Origin: Polyangium mundeleinium
GTDB taxonomy: Bacteria; Myxococcota_A; Polyangia; Polyangiales; Polyangiaceae
Assembly (NCBI RefSeq): GCF_028369105.1
Contig: NZ_JAQNDO010000001.1
Coordinates: 7,162,501-7,226,500 of the forward strand
Length of the DNA stretch: 64,000 nucleotides
Direction of reading: 5' to 3'
The stretch's first letter is position 1; each line of letters begins with the position of its first letter. A program made the translations under genes and the position numbers. The notes under the pieces were generated by a model that was not told where the DNA came from, searched no databases, and worked only from the letters and a program-made list of their open reading frames with translations. Below are positions 16,945-25,851 of the stretch, one piece after another.

Positions 16945-17763
16945 TCAAAGCCGTTTGTGCGCTTCGACGAGGTAGCCGCGCGGGACGCCGGGCACATGCG
17001 GCGGCGCGGCGGGAAAAGGCCAGCGCCCCCACGCATTGCCGATCACGCTCGCGTCCGTGACCTCGGCCTGGAAGCCGTGCACAGCAGCAAGGGAAGCGGG
17101 GTCGTCGCTCGCGAAGATCCACGGCGCGCCAAGCTCACGCATGTAGCGGAGCACGGGCTCGAGCACAGCCGACGCGAGGAGCGCCTGGCCGACGATGTCG
17201 TAGAGCAGGACCGAGCCCTGGGCCGAGAGGCGGCCGATCCGCTCGAAGAGGCGAACCACGACGCTCGCCTCGAGATATTGCAAGAGCCCTTCGGCGAGCC
17301 AAGCCGTGGGCGCGTCGGGATCAAAGCCGGCCGCGACGAGCACGGCAGGCCAGTCGTCGGCGAGGTTCACGGCAAGCGCGTGCCGTTCGCAGCAAGGCAC
17401 GGCGGATTGCAGCCCGCGCGTCTTGGCCTCGATCATCGCATGTTGATCGAGCTCGAAGAGCCGCGCCTGAGGGCGCAAGGGCAGCCGATACGCGCGCGCG
17501 TCCATGCCGGCGGCGAGGATCACGAACTGCGCGATGCCCGCGTCCTGCGCGCGCAAGAGTGCCTCGTCGTAGGAACGCGTGCGCACCTCGATGATCGGGA
17601 TGCCAGCACCGCTGGCAGCGCGGTAGTCGCGCAGCGCGGCACGTCCGGCATCCCCGGCGAGGTCGTACGCGAAGGGATCTTCGAAGAGGCAATCGCTGCG
17701 CGTGGATTCCTCGGCACGCATGGCGGCGACGATCAGAGCGGTGGTCTCGACGGGATGGTCCAT
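16945..17763 (-). CDS. SAM-dependent methyltransferase, TIGR00027/leucine carboxyl methyltransferase type
   Basis: A 272-residue class I methyltransferase. Recognisable blocks are the opening VETTALIVAAMRAEES, VRTRSYDEALLRAQDAG, the SAM-binding strand FVILAAGMDARAYRLPL, the acidic post-II residue in RLFELDQHAMIEAKT, and PTAWLAEGLLQYLEASVV. These are typical of the TIGR00027/LCM-like family, which includes many actinobacterial and myxobacterial enzymes of unknown substrate, some in secondary metabolism. ATG 17763 was chosen as the family's usual start; the frame is open further upstream but that part overlaps the AraC gene's 3' end. The AraC-type gene ends 20 bases upstream on the same strand, so the two may be cotranscribed. 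Confidence 0.85.
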   Translation of the reverse strand: MDHPVETTALIVAAMRAEESTRSDCLFEDPFAYDLAGDAGRAALRDYRAASGAGIPIIEVRTRSYDEALLRAQDAGIAQFVILAAGMDARAYRLPLRPQARLFELDQHAMIEAKTRGLQSAVPCCERHALAVNLADDWPAVLVAAGFDPDAPTAWLAEGLLQYLEASVVVRLFERIGRLSAQGSVLLYDIVGQALLASAVLEPVLRYMRELGAPWIFASDDPASLAAVHGFQAEVTDASVIGNAWGRWPFPAAPPHVPGVPRGYLVEAHKRL

Positions 17764-17782
17764 GGCGCGGACCGTGCCGCGC

Positions 17783-18613
17783 TCAGGCCGTGAAAGATTG
17801 GATATTTTTGCCGCGCAGGGGCACGTGGTTCGGACGTGCGCATTCATGCGCGAGGTACGCGCGCGGGCTCATGCCGCAGAACGTGCGGAACTCGCGGTTC
17901 CAGTGCGCCTGGTCGAAATAACCATGCTCGGCAGCAATCTCGGCGCCGCCCACATCGCGTGCGCGCTCCAGATGCCGCAGCGCCGCCTGGAAACGTCGCA
18001 CGCGCCAATAAGCCTTGGGCGCGAGGCCAACTTGATCACGAAAGCGCGCGATGAGCTGACGCGGCGAGAGCCCCGTGCGCGCGTTGACCTGGGCGACGCT
18101 CTCGAGCCAAGGGTCCTCGAAGGCACGCAGCGCTTCAACGACAGCAGGATGGCGCGCGAGCGGGCTCCGCACGCGCTCGCGCAAGCAAGCCTCGAGCGTC
18201 ACGAAGCGTTGTCGGAGCGTGGCAGCCTCGGCGAGCCGTTCGCGGAGCTCTCGCGCACTCGGGCCCCAAAGCGCATCGAGCGGAGCCCGCGTGCCTTCGA
18301 GATCACCGGCCGGAACGCCAAGAAAAGGAAACGCGCCGCCAGGCCTGAAGTGCACGCCCATGACGGTCGTTCGTGGCCGCGCGCCGATGGTGACGAAGCC
18401 AGCCGCAGCGCCATTGAGCACAGTGCCAGGAAAAGGCCCGAGCGGAGTCACGGCATCAGGCGCGAAGAAATCGAGGCAATCCGCATCGAGGTTGATGATC
18501 AGATCAAGGCTGCCCGAGGGAAGCGCGCGTTCACGAGCCGCAGGCGGAGGATCGCCGTCGAAGTGCCAGAAGCAGTCCACGAACGCACCAAGCGGAGGCC
18601 CAGGGCAGTACAT
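17783..18613 (-). CDS. AraC-family transcriptional regulator
   Basis: A 276-residue regulator. The N-terminal ~110 residues resemble the DUF6597-type ligand domain (LGAFVDCFWHFDG, RALPSGSLDLIINLDAD, VMGVHFRPGGAFPFLGVPAG). The C-terminal ~100 residues are the two helix-turn-helix units of AraC proteins (NARTGLSPRQLIARFRDQVG, GGAEIAAEHGYFDQAHWNRE, FRTFCGMSPRAYL). The start is uncertain: ATG 18613 matches the family's usual beginning, while ATG 18691 would add 26 residues and lies close to the divergent J-domain gene. It probably activates or represses a nearby gene, with the methyltransferase immediately downstream the obvious candidate. No ligand can be inferred. Confidence 0.85.
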   Translation of the reverse strand: MYCPGPPLGAFVDCFWHFDGDPPPAARERALPSGSLDLIINLDADCLDFFAPDAVTPLGPFPGTVLNGAAAGFVTIGARPRTTVMGVHFRPGGAFPFLGVPAGDLEGTRAPLDALWGPSARELRERLAEAATLRQRFVTLEACLRERVRSPLARHPAVVEALRAFEDPWLESVAQVNARTGLSPRQLIARFRDQVGLAPKAYWRVRRFQAALRHLERARDVGGAEIAAEHGYFDQAHWNREFRTFCGMSPRAYLAHECARPNHVPLRGKNIQSFTA

Positions 18614-18712
18614 CGAAGACGGCACGCACAAGAGCGTGGCCCCGAAGGGACGCAGCGTCGAACACGTGACAGGCCCCCGCTTCGCAGCCATCCTTGGCGC
18701 CGAAGTCCCCCC

Positions 18713-19219
18713 ATGCCCGGCGTCGTCTCCATCACCACCACCAAGCGCCGCCGCTACCTCTGGTGCGCCTGGTGGACAGGCGAGCCCACGCGCGCCCCCT
18801 TCCGCAAACCCGACGCATTCTCCGGCGGCGCGAAGACGCTGGAAGAAGCACGCAAGCAAGCCGAGCGCACCGCAGGCCAGCCCCTCCGCGAAATCGAGGC
18901 CATCTGGGCACGCGCCTGGGTCCGCGTGCAAGCCGGTCAACCGCCCTGGGTCGAGACAAAAACCCGCACCCCCCACGAAGAACCCCCGCCCCAAGATTCA
19001 CGACAAAAACGTCGCAGATTCATCCCCTCCATCCCCGACCCCAACATCTGCCCCTTCGAAGTCCTCGGCCTCCCCAAAACCGCCTCCCCCGACGACATCC
19101 GCCGCGCATTCCGCCGCCGCGCCCTGGAAACACACCCCGATCGAGGCGGCGACGCAGCCGCCTTCATCCGCGTCACCTGGGCCCGCGACGAGGCCACGCT
19201 CCGCGCGAGGCGTATCTAG
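18713..19219 (+). CDS. J-domain protein (DnaJ-like C-terminus)
   Basis: A 168-residue protein. The last ~55 residues form a J domain (PFEVLGLPKTASPDDIRRAF, RRRALETHPDRGGDAAAFI), including the invariant HPD that stimulates Hsp70 ATPase. The N-terminal ~100 residues contain a Trp-rich segment (RRRYLWCAWWTGEPTRAP) and a helix with EARKQAERTAGQPLREIEAI, of no recognised family. The J domain being C-terminal, without a G/F region or zinc fingers, makes this a type III J protein that would direct DnaK to a specific client through its N-terminus. It is divergent from the AraC gene and ends ten bases before the second copy of the dispersed repeat. Confidence 0.8.
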   Translation: MPGVVSITTTKRRRYLWCAWWTGEPTRAPFRKPDAFSGGAKTLEEARKQAERTAGQPLREIEAIWARAWVRVQAGQPPWVETKTRTPHEEPPPQDSRQKRRRFIPSIPDPNICPFEVLGLPKTASPDDIRRAFRRRALETHPDRGGDAAAFIRVTWARDEATLRARRI

Positions 19220-19237
19220 TCGGGGGCGTCGGGGGCG

Positions 19238-19580
19238 TCGCGCCGGGGCGCTGCCCCGGACCCCGCGGGGGCTGTTCGCCCCTCGACCCGAACCAGGCAC
19301 GGCCTGGACCGAAGGTGGAAGAACTGCGCTCCGCGCAGTTCTTCCAACGGGCCGGTGGCAAGACCTTGAAGGTGTGTCTCGAGCTGGCGACGGGCACGTC
19401 GCCGGTGGAAACGTCAGCGCTGCTGTCTTGGTTGGCAGGGTCGTCGCCGGTCTTGCCAGCGGCTGTTCGATGAACTGCGCGGAGCGCAGTTCATCGAACC
19501 CGAGTCCAGCGCTTGCGCTGGTCCGGGTCCAGGGGCGGACAGCCCCGGTGGGGCCTGGGGCAAAGCCCCAGCGCAACGGC
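19238..19580. repeat. Dispersed composite palindromic repeat, copy B
   Basis: It begins about 20 bases after the stop of the J-domain gene and fills the gap to the convergent coaE stop. The left half holds the CCAGGC-ACG-GCCTGG palindrome and the 13-base hairpin at 19317-19345 (GGAAGAACTGCGC, loop TCC). The spacer contains GTCTTGGTTGGCAGG. The right half holds a 15-base hairpin at 19466-19498 (TTCGATGAACTGCGC, loop GGA, perfect complement) and the palindrome CCAGCGC-TT-GCGCTGG. The element ends in a GGGGC...GCCCC stem. Lying between two convergent genes, it may serve both as a transcription terminator. Confidence 0.88.
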
Positions 19581-19595
19581 TCCCACCGAGACGAG

Positions 19596-20210
19596 CTAGC
19601 TCTCTGCCGCCTTCGCGCGGATGGCGGCGAGTACCTCGTCGGCGCGTTGGAGCGTTTGGTCCATCGTGCCGCTCGTGTCGATCACGTAGTCGGCGACCTT
19701 TACCTTCTCGGCGACGGGCATTTGCGCGCGGATCCGTGCGAGTGCGGCTTTCTCGTCGACTCCGTCGCGCGCCATCGTGCGCTCGACTTGGATGGCCTCG
19801 GGGGCGCTCACCACGACGAGTGGGCGAAATGCGTCTGAGAGTCCGTTCTCTACGAGCAGTGCGGCCTCGTAACACGCGAGGGGCTCGCCGCGTTGTGCGA
19901 GCTCCTGCGCGAGCATCATGGTCCGCGCGCCGATACGGGGGTGCAGGATGCGGTTGAGTGCGCGGCGCTTCTCCTCGTCGCCGAACACGATGGCTCCGAG
20001 CTTGCTGCGATCGAGGGTGCCGTCGTGCCGAAGCACGCCGTCTCCGAACAGCTTTACGATTTCCGTGAGCCCGCTCGTCCCCGGCGCGACGGCCTGACGT
20101 GCCACCACGTCTGCGTCGATCACCTGCACGCCTTGCTCGCGGAAGCGCGCTGCGACCGTGCTCTTGCCGCACGCGATCCCGCCCGTCAGGCCGAAGAATA
20201 CGAACGCCAT
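19596..20210 (-). CDS. coaE: Dephospho-CoA kinase
   Basis: A 204-residue P-loop kinase that phosphorylates dephospho-CoA, the last step of CoA synthesis. It shows the Walker A motif GLTGGIACGKSTVAARF, the CoaE-specific VIDADVVARQAVAPG, HPRIGARTM and YEAALLVENGL. The length matches the family. It is the last gene of a four-gene minus-strand operon (pncB, pncA, NUDIX, coaE) and begins one base after the NUDIX stop, implying translational coupling. The ATG at 20210 is fixed by the N-terminal strand MAFVFFGLTGG. Confidence 0.94.
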   Translation of the reverse strand: MAFVFFGLTGGIACGKSTVAARFREQGVQVIDADVVARQAVAPGTSGLTEIVKLFGDGVLRHDGTLDRSKLGAIVFGDEEKRRALNRILHPRIGARTMMLAQELAQRGEPLACYEAALLVENGLSDAFRPLVVVSAPEAIQVERTMARDGVDEKAALARIRAQMPVAEKVKVADYVIDTSGTMDQTLQRADEVLAAIRAKAAES

Positions 20211-20211
20211 T

Positions 20212-20781
20212 TTATTCTCGCGAGAGCGCCGTCTCGACCGCTCGTTGCGCCTCTTCTCCCGACATCGGTCGACCAAAGAGCACCGGGCCTAGCATGTCCG
20301 AGCTCGCTTCGAGCCGCGCGATGGCTCGCGCGAGGATCTCGTCGTGATCGAAGGCGAGCGGACCTGCCTTCTCGCCGTCGGCCTCGAGCGTCACGCGACC
20401 CCGCTCGTCCAGGCCGATCGAAAAGAATTTTGCGGCTCGCGCGTCGTCGCCGCCTTTTGCCTCGCCGCGCCGGTTGGCGGGGAGAATCGCGACGTGCGCG
20501 ACGCTCACGACCCATCCGCGGGGATCACGACCTGGCCGCGAGAACACGCCGAGCTCGACCATCGGCAAATCTCGGATGCCTGTCTCCTCCACGAGCTCGC
20601 GCGCTGCGCTCTCGCGCACCGTCTCCGAGGGCTCGCAGAACCCGCCGGGAACTGCCCATCGCCCTGCGAATGGATCTTTGCCGCGCTGGATGAGCAGCAC
20701 GCAGACGCGGCCTGTGTCGTCGAGCGAGAACGTGACCACGTCTGCGGTCAGGCTCGGCTTCGGGTACTCCTTGTCGCTCAC
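20212..20781 (-). CDS. NUDIX hydrolase
   Basis: A 189-residue NUDIX protein. The complete NUDIX box is present: G-x5-E-x7-REL-x-EE-x-G, seen as GGFCEPSE followed by SAARELVEETGI, binding divalent metal for pyrophosphate hydrolysis. The N-terminus (YPKPSLTADVVTFSLDDTGR) is typical of ADP-ribose or NADH pyrophosphatases. It lacks the C-terminal winged helix of the NrtR regulators. Its place between pncA and coaE points to hydrolysis of ADP-ribose, NAD(H) or a CoA-type substrate; this is inference from context. GTG 20781 has AGGTGA 6 bases upstream and overlaps the pncA stop (GTGA). Confidence 0.88.
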   Translation of the reverse strand: MSDKEYPKPSLTADVVTFSLDDTGRVCVLLIQRGKDPFAGRWAVPGGFCEPSETVRESAARELVEETGIRDLPMVELGVFSRPGRDPRGWVVSVAHVAILPANRRGEAKGGDDARAAKFFSIGLDERGRVTLEADGEKAGPLAFDHDEILARAIARLEASSDMLGPVLFGRPMSGEEAQRAVETALSRE

Positions 20782-21428
20782 GGGGTCACCTGGGACGAGG
20801 TCGCGAGGTTGACACCTGCGGCGCGCATCTCCTGCAGCGCCTTTGCGACGCCTTCTTCCGTGATGCCCGCGCTCGCATCGGTCACGAGCGTCGTCGCGTA
20901 TCCACGCTCTGCGAGCCCGAGTGCTGCGGCGCGCACGCAGTAGTCCGTGGCCACGCCGAAGACGACGAACGAGAGCGGCTCGCCGTACCGCTCGGCGAGC
21001 GCCTTCACGAATGGATCGGCGAGTGGATTCACGAAGAGGCTGTAGACCTCCTTCTCGAAGTACACGCCCTGCGTCTCGCCGCGGACGACCTCGTCCACGA
21101 TCGACGCGATCGGCGCGGACGCCACGTTCGGCACGAACCGGAAGCGCGGCGGCAGCGTGCCGTCGACCTTCAGCCAGCCCGGCGTGCCCTTCACGCAGTG
21201 CTCCGGAAAGTTGGGCTTCTCCCCGTTCGGACCCGTGGAGCTGGTGGAGGCGAACTCCCACGCGTCCCAGGCGTGCGAGTCGACCGAGCCGAGGATCGGG
21301 ATGTGGTGCGCGACCGCGTAGGCGACGAGCCTCCGCATCGCGTCGGTTGGTGATCCCTTCACGTAAAGCGAGCCGCTCGGCTCGCAGAAATCCCGCTGCA
21401 CGTCCACGTCGACGAAGATCGTTCGCAT
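20778..21428 (-). CDS. pncA: Nicotinamidase
   Basis: A 216-residue isochorismatase-fold amidase converting nicotinamide to nicotinate. The catalytic triad is visible: Asp9 in FVDVDVQRDF, Lys126 in GVYFEKEVYSLF, Cys164 in GVATDYCVRAAALG. Metal ligands are in SVDSHAW (Asp50, His52) and PEHCVKGTPG (His77). The length is typical. The gene starts 10 bases after pncB ends and overlaps the NUDIX gene, so nicotinamide can be deamidated and fed straight to the nicotinate phosphoribosyltransferase encoded upstream. Confidence 0.93.
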   Translation of the reverse strand: MRTIFVDVDVQRDFCEPSGSLYVKGSPTDAMRRLVAYAVAHHIPILGSVDSHAWDAWEFASTSSTGPNGEKPNFPEHCVKGTPGWLKVDGTLPPRFRFVPNVASAPIASIVDEVVRGETQGVYFEKEVYSLFVNPLADPFVKALAERYGEPLSFVVFGVATDYCVRAAALGLAERGYATTLVTDASAGITEEGVAKALQEMRAAGVNLATSSQVTP

Positions 21429-21438
21429 GCCCCTCCTC

Positions 21439-22824
21439 CTACGTCGCAGCCCCGACAACCCGGGCGCGTACATCTTCCACGAGCTCGAGCAGCCGCGCGG
21501 AAGGCACGGCCCGGAACGGCTCGTCCGTGCGCTCCGGAGGCGGCGGTGCTTCGTCGAGCACGTGGAGCGCCTCCGGCAAACGCGCTAGCTCCCGCGTGAC
21601 CCGCGCCCGCACCACGTCGAGCCCCTCGGACGGCTCCGTGCGCGCCCCTTCCTTCATGCGCGGCACGAGGAGCGCCTCGGGCTCTCCTTCGCCGAGCCCG
21701 CGCGGCGCCTCGTCCGCGAGCGCGATCACGTCGCGCGCGAGCACGCCCGCGCCGTCCACGAAGCGGTAGACCTGGTGCGGCCCCGGGAACGTGGCCTTGC
21801 CCTCGGAGAACTTGCAGATCGGGACGACCGTCCCGTCCTGCTCGATCTCGACGAGTTTGTAGACGCCGCCGAGCGCGGGCGAGTCGATGCTCGCCACGAC
21901 ATCCGTGCCCACGCCGTACAGATCGATCGGCGCGCCTGCGCGGACGAGCGCCTCGATCTTGTATTCGTTGAGATCCCCCGACGCGACGATCTTCGCCGAC
22001 GTGCAGCCCGCCGCGTCGAGGAGGGGCCGCACCGCGCGCGAGAGCGCGAGCAGGTCCCCCGAGTCGAGGCGCACACCCTTGAGCTTGTCCTTGGCGATCC
22101 GCGCGGCGCGCTCGGCACCACGAAGCGTGTCGTACGTATCGATGAGCAGGATCGACGCGCTCGGGAACGTGGCGACGTAGTTCTCGAACGCTGCCTCCTC
22201 CGTGGCGTGCGCCATGGTCCAGATGTGCGCGGCCGTGCCCATCACGGGGATGCCGAAGCGCTTGCCTGCCTCCACGTTCGACGTGCCCACGAACCCCGCG
22301 GCATACGCGCTACGCGCCGCGTCGATGGCCGCTTCCGGGTGCGTGCGCCGCGTGCCGAACTCGATCACGCCCGCGCCGGCTGCCGCGCGCACCACGCGCG
22401 CCGCCTTCGACGCGATCATCGTCGCGTGGTTCAGCGCCGAGAGCAGGAACGTTTCGACGATCTGCGCCTCGATGATCGGCGCCGAGATCCGCACGAGTGG
22501 CTCGTTCGCGAACACCACCGTGCCCTCGCGGACGGCCGCGACGTCGCCCCGGAACCGGAAGCCCCGCAGGTACTCGACGAAGGGCTCGGTCATCGCGTCG
22601 CGCAGCGCCGGGAGATCCCGCAGGTAGCGGATCTCGTCCTCGGTGAAGGAGAGGTTCTCGAGGTAGCCGAGCAGCCGCTCGATCCCCATCGCGAGGAGGT
22701 AGCGCCGATGCCGCGGCAAGCGGCGCACGAACATCTCGCATGTCGCGCGCCTGTCTTGCATGCCGCGGTGGAAGTACCCCGCGGCCATCGTGAGCTGGTA
22801 GAGGTCGGTGTGCAGGGCGTCCAC
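21439..22824 (-). CDS. pncB: Nicotinate phosphoribosyltransferase
   Basis: A 461-residue enzyme that condenses nicotinate with PRPP to nicotinate mononucleotide, the entry of the Preiss-Handler NAD salvage route. Family blocks are LHTDLYQLTMAAGYFHRGM, IEFGTRRTHPEAAIDAARSA, VGTSNVEAGKRFGIPVMGT, the PRPP-binding GVRLDSGDLLALS, and IVASGDLNEYKIEAL. It is slightly longer than average because of an acidic C-terminal helix. GTG 22824 is the only start compatible with the conserved LHTDLYQLTM. It is the first gene of the NAD/CoA operon. It is preceded on the same strand by a broken antiporter 32 bases away, so the operon promoter may lie in or upstream of that pseudogene. Confidence 0.94.
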   Translation of the reverse strand: MDALHTDLYQLTMAAGYFHRGMQDRRATCEMFVRRLPRHRRYLLAMGIERLLGYLENLSFTEDEIRYLRDLPALRDAMTEPFVEYLRGFRFRGDVAAVREGTVVFANEPLVRISAPIIEAQIVETFLLSALNHATMIASKAARVVRAAAGAGVIEFGTRRTHPEAAIDAARSAYAAGFVGTSNVEAGKRFGIPVMGTAAHIWTMAHATEEAAFENYVATFPSASILLIDTYDTLRGAERAARIAKDKLKGVRLDSGDLLALSRAVRPLLDAAGCTSAKIVASGDLNEYKIEALVRAGAPIDLYGVGTDVVASIDSPALGGVYKLVEIEQDGTVVPICKFSEGKATFPGPHQVYRFVDGAGVLARDVIALADEAPRGLGEGEPEALLVPRMKEGARTEPSEGLDVVRARVTRELARLPEALHVLDEAPPPPERTDEPFRAVPSARLLELVEDVRARVVGAAT

Positions 22825-22856
22825 GAGATCGGTGTTACGAGCACCGCCTCGTCAGG

Positions 22857-23892
22857 TCAATGCGCGTCGCGCGCGTCGGGGATCGGAGGCTCGGGCGGTT
22901 TTGACGCGCGCCGGGACAGGCTCCACTTGAGCGCGGGCGGCGTGACCATCGTGGTGACGATGACCATGGCCACGAGGGCCGAGAAGACCGCGCCGGAGAC
23001 CACGGGCTTGCCGCCCACCGTGAGCGACTGGCCGATGTTGGCGAAGATGAGCCCGACCTCGCCGCGCGGGACCATGCCGACGCCGATGGTCAGCCGATCG
23101 ATCCCCTTGCCCACGCCGAGCGAGCACGCCTGCTTGCCGAGGATCGCCGCGACCGTGAGCGCCACCGCGAGCAGCGGCACGCCCGGCTGCGCGAAGGCGC
23201 CGAGGTCCGTCCGGATGCCCATGAGCACGAAGAAGATTGGCACGAGGAACGACGAGATCGGCTGAACGAGGTGTTCGAGGGTCGACTCGCCGCGTGCCGT
23301 GAAATCGCGGAAGTGCATGTCTTCGAGCACGAGACCCGCGGCGAACGCGCCGACGATCGGGGCGAGGCCGATGAGGCCCGCGAGCCACGCGAAGAGGAAG
23401 CAAAACGCGAGGCCGAGCGCGAGCAAGACACCACGGGCGCGGAGGCGCGAGGCCACGGAGAAGAGGCGCCGGGAGACCTTGGCGCCGATCACGAGCGAGC
23501 CGACGAGGAACACGAGGGCCTTGCCGAACACGAGCCCGATCTCGCCGTAGCCCATCACCCCGCCGCGATCGGCCGCGCCGAGGATGCCCGTGACGACCGC
23601 GAGGATGACGAGCCCGAGCACGTCGTCGATGACGGCCGCGCCGAGGATGATGCGCGCCGAGGTTGCCGAGGAGCACGCCGGCGACGAGCTCGCCGAGCAC
23701 CGCGGGCTGTCCGACGCGAACCGCGAGATCCCCGCCGAGCTTGGCCGCGGCGAGGATCACCGCGAGGTAGAGGAGGACGGCGCCGATCGGATCGGCATGC
23801 GCGCTCCCCTCGGAGCCGAATGCGATCGAGGGCAGGAGCGCGCCGAAGAGGAAGGCGAGGAGGAGGCCGTTTCTTAGAGGATGTCGGACCAC
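22857..23892 (-). pseudogene. CPA2-type cation/proton antiporter with internal deletion and frameshift
   Basis: The first ~79 codons in one frame give a normal antiporter start (LLYLAVILAAAKLGGDLAVR, VGQPAVLGELVAGVLLGN). At about 23652-23668 the frame changes and continues with RIILGAAVIDDVLGLVILAV, LIGLAPIVGAFAAGLVLED, PIFFVLMGIRTDLGAF and GMVPRGEVGLIFANIG to the stop at 22857. In intact CPA2 antiporters roughly 100 residues (helices 3 to 5) separate the VLGELVAG and IILGAAVIDD blocks; here they abut. So about 300 bases plus two (net frame change) are missing. The product cannot be a working transporter. The GTG start overlaps the GH15 stop by 19 bases, so the two were probably cotranscribed. 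Confidence 0.85.
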
Positions 23893-25640
23893 GGAGGAGA
23901 CGACGCGAACGCTGCGTGGATGAGGCCCACGTGGGAGTAGGCCTGGGGGAAATTACCCCACATCCGCAGGGTGCGGGTCTCGTAGTCTTCGGAGAGCAGG
24001 CCCACCGGCGAGAGCGCGGAGCGCGCGCGATCGAGCACCTCGCGCGCCTCGGCCTTGCGACCCACGGTCGCGAGCGCCTCGACGAGCCAGAACGTGCAGA
24101 TGATGAACGCCGCGCTCGTCTCGCCGAACTCGTCGCCGCGATACCGCATGAGCCAGCCGCCCTGCGACAGGCGATCACGGATCGCGTCGATCGTCCCGTT
24201 CAGGCGTGGATCGTTCGGCGGCAAGAAGCGGAGCGGCGCCATTTGCAGGAGCGCCGCGTCGAGCTCCTGGCCGCCGTAACTCGACACGAACGAGTTCAGG
24301 TCCGAGCGCCACGCCTTCTCCACGATCTCGGCGCGGATGCGCTCGGCCGCGGCGCGGTAATGGTTCGCCCGCGCGGGCCGGTGGCGCTCGGCGACGCGCG
24401 CCATGCGGTCGGCGGCGCAGAAGCACATGAGGCTCGAGAAGGTCTGCGGCTGCGCGTCCGAGCGGAACTCCCAGATCCCCGCGTCCGGCGTGCCCGCCAC
24501 CTCGATCGCCTTCTGCGTGAGCCGCTCCAGGAGATCGAGCCCGTGCGTCGATCGTTCGGCCACGAAACGATCGTCGAGGAAGACGGGCGCGAGCGCGAGG
24601 ACCATCTCCCCGAAGACGTCGTGCTGGAGCTGCGTGGCCGCCGCGTTGCCGACGCGCACCGGCCCGTGCCCCTCGTAGCCCGGCCACGCGTCGAGGATGG
24701 ACTCTTCGAGATCGGGCGTGCCGTCGACACGATAGAGCGGGCCGAGCGAGAGCGAGGGCGCGGCCGAGGCGGCGATGTTGAAGAGGTACTGGATGAACTG
24801 CTCGCGCTCCTCGAAGTGGCCGAGGAGCCGGAACGCCGCGAGCGCGTAGTACGCGTCGCGCAGCCAGCAGTAACGATAGTCCCAGTTGCGCCCGCTGCCC
24901 GGCGCCTCGGGGATGCTCGTCGTCATGGCCGCGACGATCGCGCCCGTGTCCTCGAAGCAGTGCAGCTTGAGCGCGAGCGCCGAGCGGATGACCTCCTGCT
25001 GGAAGAGCGGCGGGATGTCGCAGTGCATGACCCAGCGCTCCCAGTAGCGCCGTGTTTGCCCGAGGAAGTGCTCGCAGACGGTCGGGAGCGAGTCCTCGAG
25101 CGGCGGGCCCCAGGCGAGCACGAGGTGCTTCTTGCCCGTGAGCGCAAACGGGATGTCGGTCACGTACGAGAGCGGGATGTCCGTCGTCAAGCGGAGCGGG
25201 GCGGCGAAGCCCTCGTACCGGATGTGGTTCGAGCCGACGAGCTTGCCAGGCGTCCCCTTGCTCCAGCCGAGGCGCGGCTCGCAACGGACGCGCACGCGGG
25301 GCGTGCCCTCGAGCGGCTCGACGATCCGCACGATCATCGTCGGCCGAAAGAACCGGTCCTTCTGGAAGTAGCGCGGCGCGAAGTCGAGGACCCGGAAGGC
25401 GCCCGAGGGGGAGCGGAAGGTCGTCTCGAGGATGTTTGTGTTCGGAAGGTATCGCTGCACGCCCGGCTCACCACCCGCCGGCCCCACCGTGAAGACCCCC
25501 CCACCCTGCTCGTCGAGCAAAGAGGAGAAGACCGGCTCGGCGTCGAAGCGCGGGAGGCAACACCACACGATCGACCCCGAGCGGTCTATCAGCGCGGAAT
25601 ATTGGCAGTTTCCAATGACGGCAAGATCTTCGAGTCGCAC
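23874..25640 (-). CDS. Glycoside hydrolase family 15 protein (glucoamylase/trehalase type)
   Basis: A 588-residue cytoplasmic GH15 enzyme. An N-terminal beta domain (IGNCQYSALIDRSGSIVWCC, LPRFDAEPVFSSLLD) precedes an (alpha/alpha)6 barrel with NWDYRYCWLRDAYYAL, DAGIWEFRSDAQ (general acid Glu) and RMWGNFPQAYSHVGLIHAA near the end. There is no signal peptide, which fits the bacterial GH15 enzymes that act on trehalose or oligosaccharides inside the cell. The motifs do not separate trehalase from glucoamylase. It is upstream of, and overlaps, the broken antiporter, and is divergent from the MarR gene across 211 bases. Confidence 0.92.
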   Translation of the reverse strand: MRLEDLAVIGNCQYSALIDRSGSIVWCCLPRFDAEPVFSSLLDEQGGGVFTVGPAGGEPGVQRYLPNTNILETTFRSPSGAFRVLDFAPRYFQKDRFFRPTMIVRIVEPLEGTPRVRVRCEPRLGWSKGTPGKLVGSNHIRYEGFAAPLRLTTDIPLSYVTDIPFALTGKKHLVLAWGPPLEDSLPTVCEHFLGQTRRYWERWVMHCDIPPLFQQEVIRSALALKLHCFEDTGAIVAAMTTSIPEAPGSGRNWDYRYCWLRDAYYALAAFRLLGHFEEREQFIQYLFNIAASAAPSLSLGPLYRVDGTPDLEESILDAWPGYEGHGPVRVGNAAATQLQHDVFGEMVLALAPVFLDDRFVAERSTHGLDLLERLTQKAIEVAGTPDAGIWEFRSDAQPQTFSSLMCFCAADRMARVAERHRPARANHYRAAAERIRAEIVEKAWRSDLNSFVSSYGGQELDAALLQMAPLRFLPPNDPRLNGTIDAIRDRLSQGGWLMRYRGDEFGETSAAFIICTFWLVEALATVGRKAEAREVLDRARSALSPVGLLSEDYETRTLRMWGNFPQAYSHVGLIHAAFASSPPWSDIL

Positions 25641-25851
25641 CGGTCAAGGATGGCCTGCCCGTCGTTGCCGCTCAAAAGGAAAACCGTCGGAGCAAAAAAC
25701 GATCGTCCGGGGGAACCTTCCTGCGTTTCGTTCCGACGGGTCGTCTGGCGCCGCCGCGCGATCACTGCGCGGTGCACCCTTCGACGATCTCGATCGACGG
25801 GGCGAGGTGGGCTAGCGTGGCTCGCTCGGCGGAAAGGGAATCGGCTCGGTC

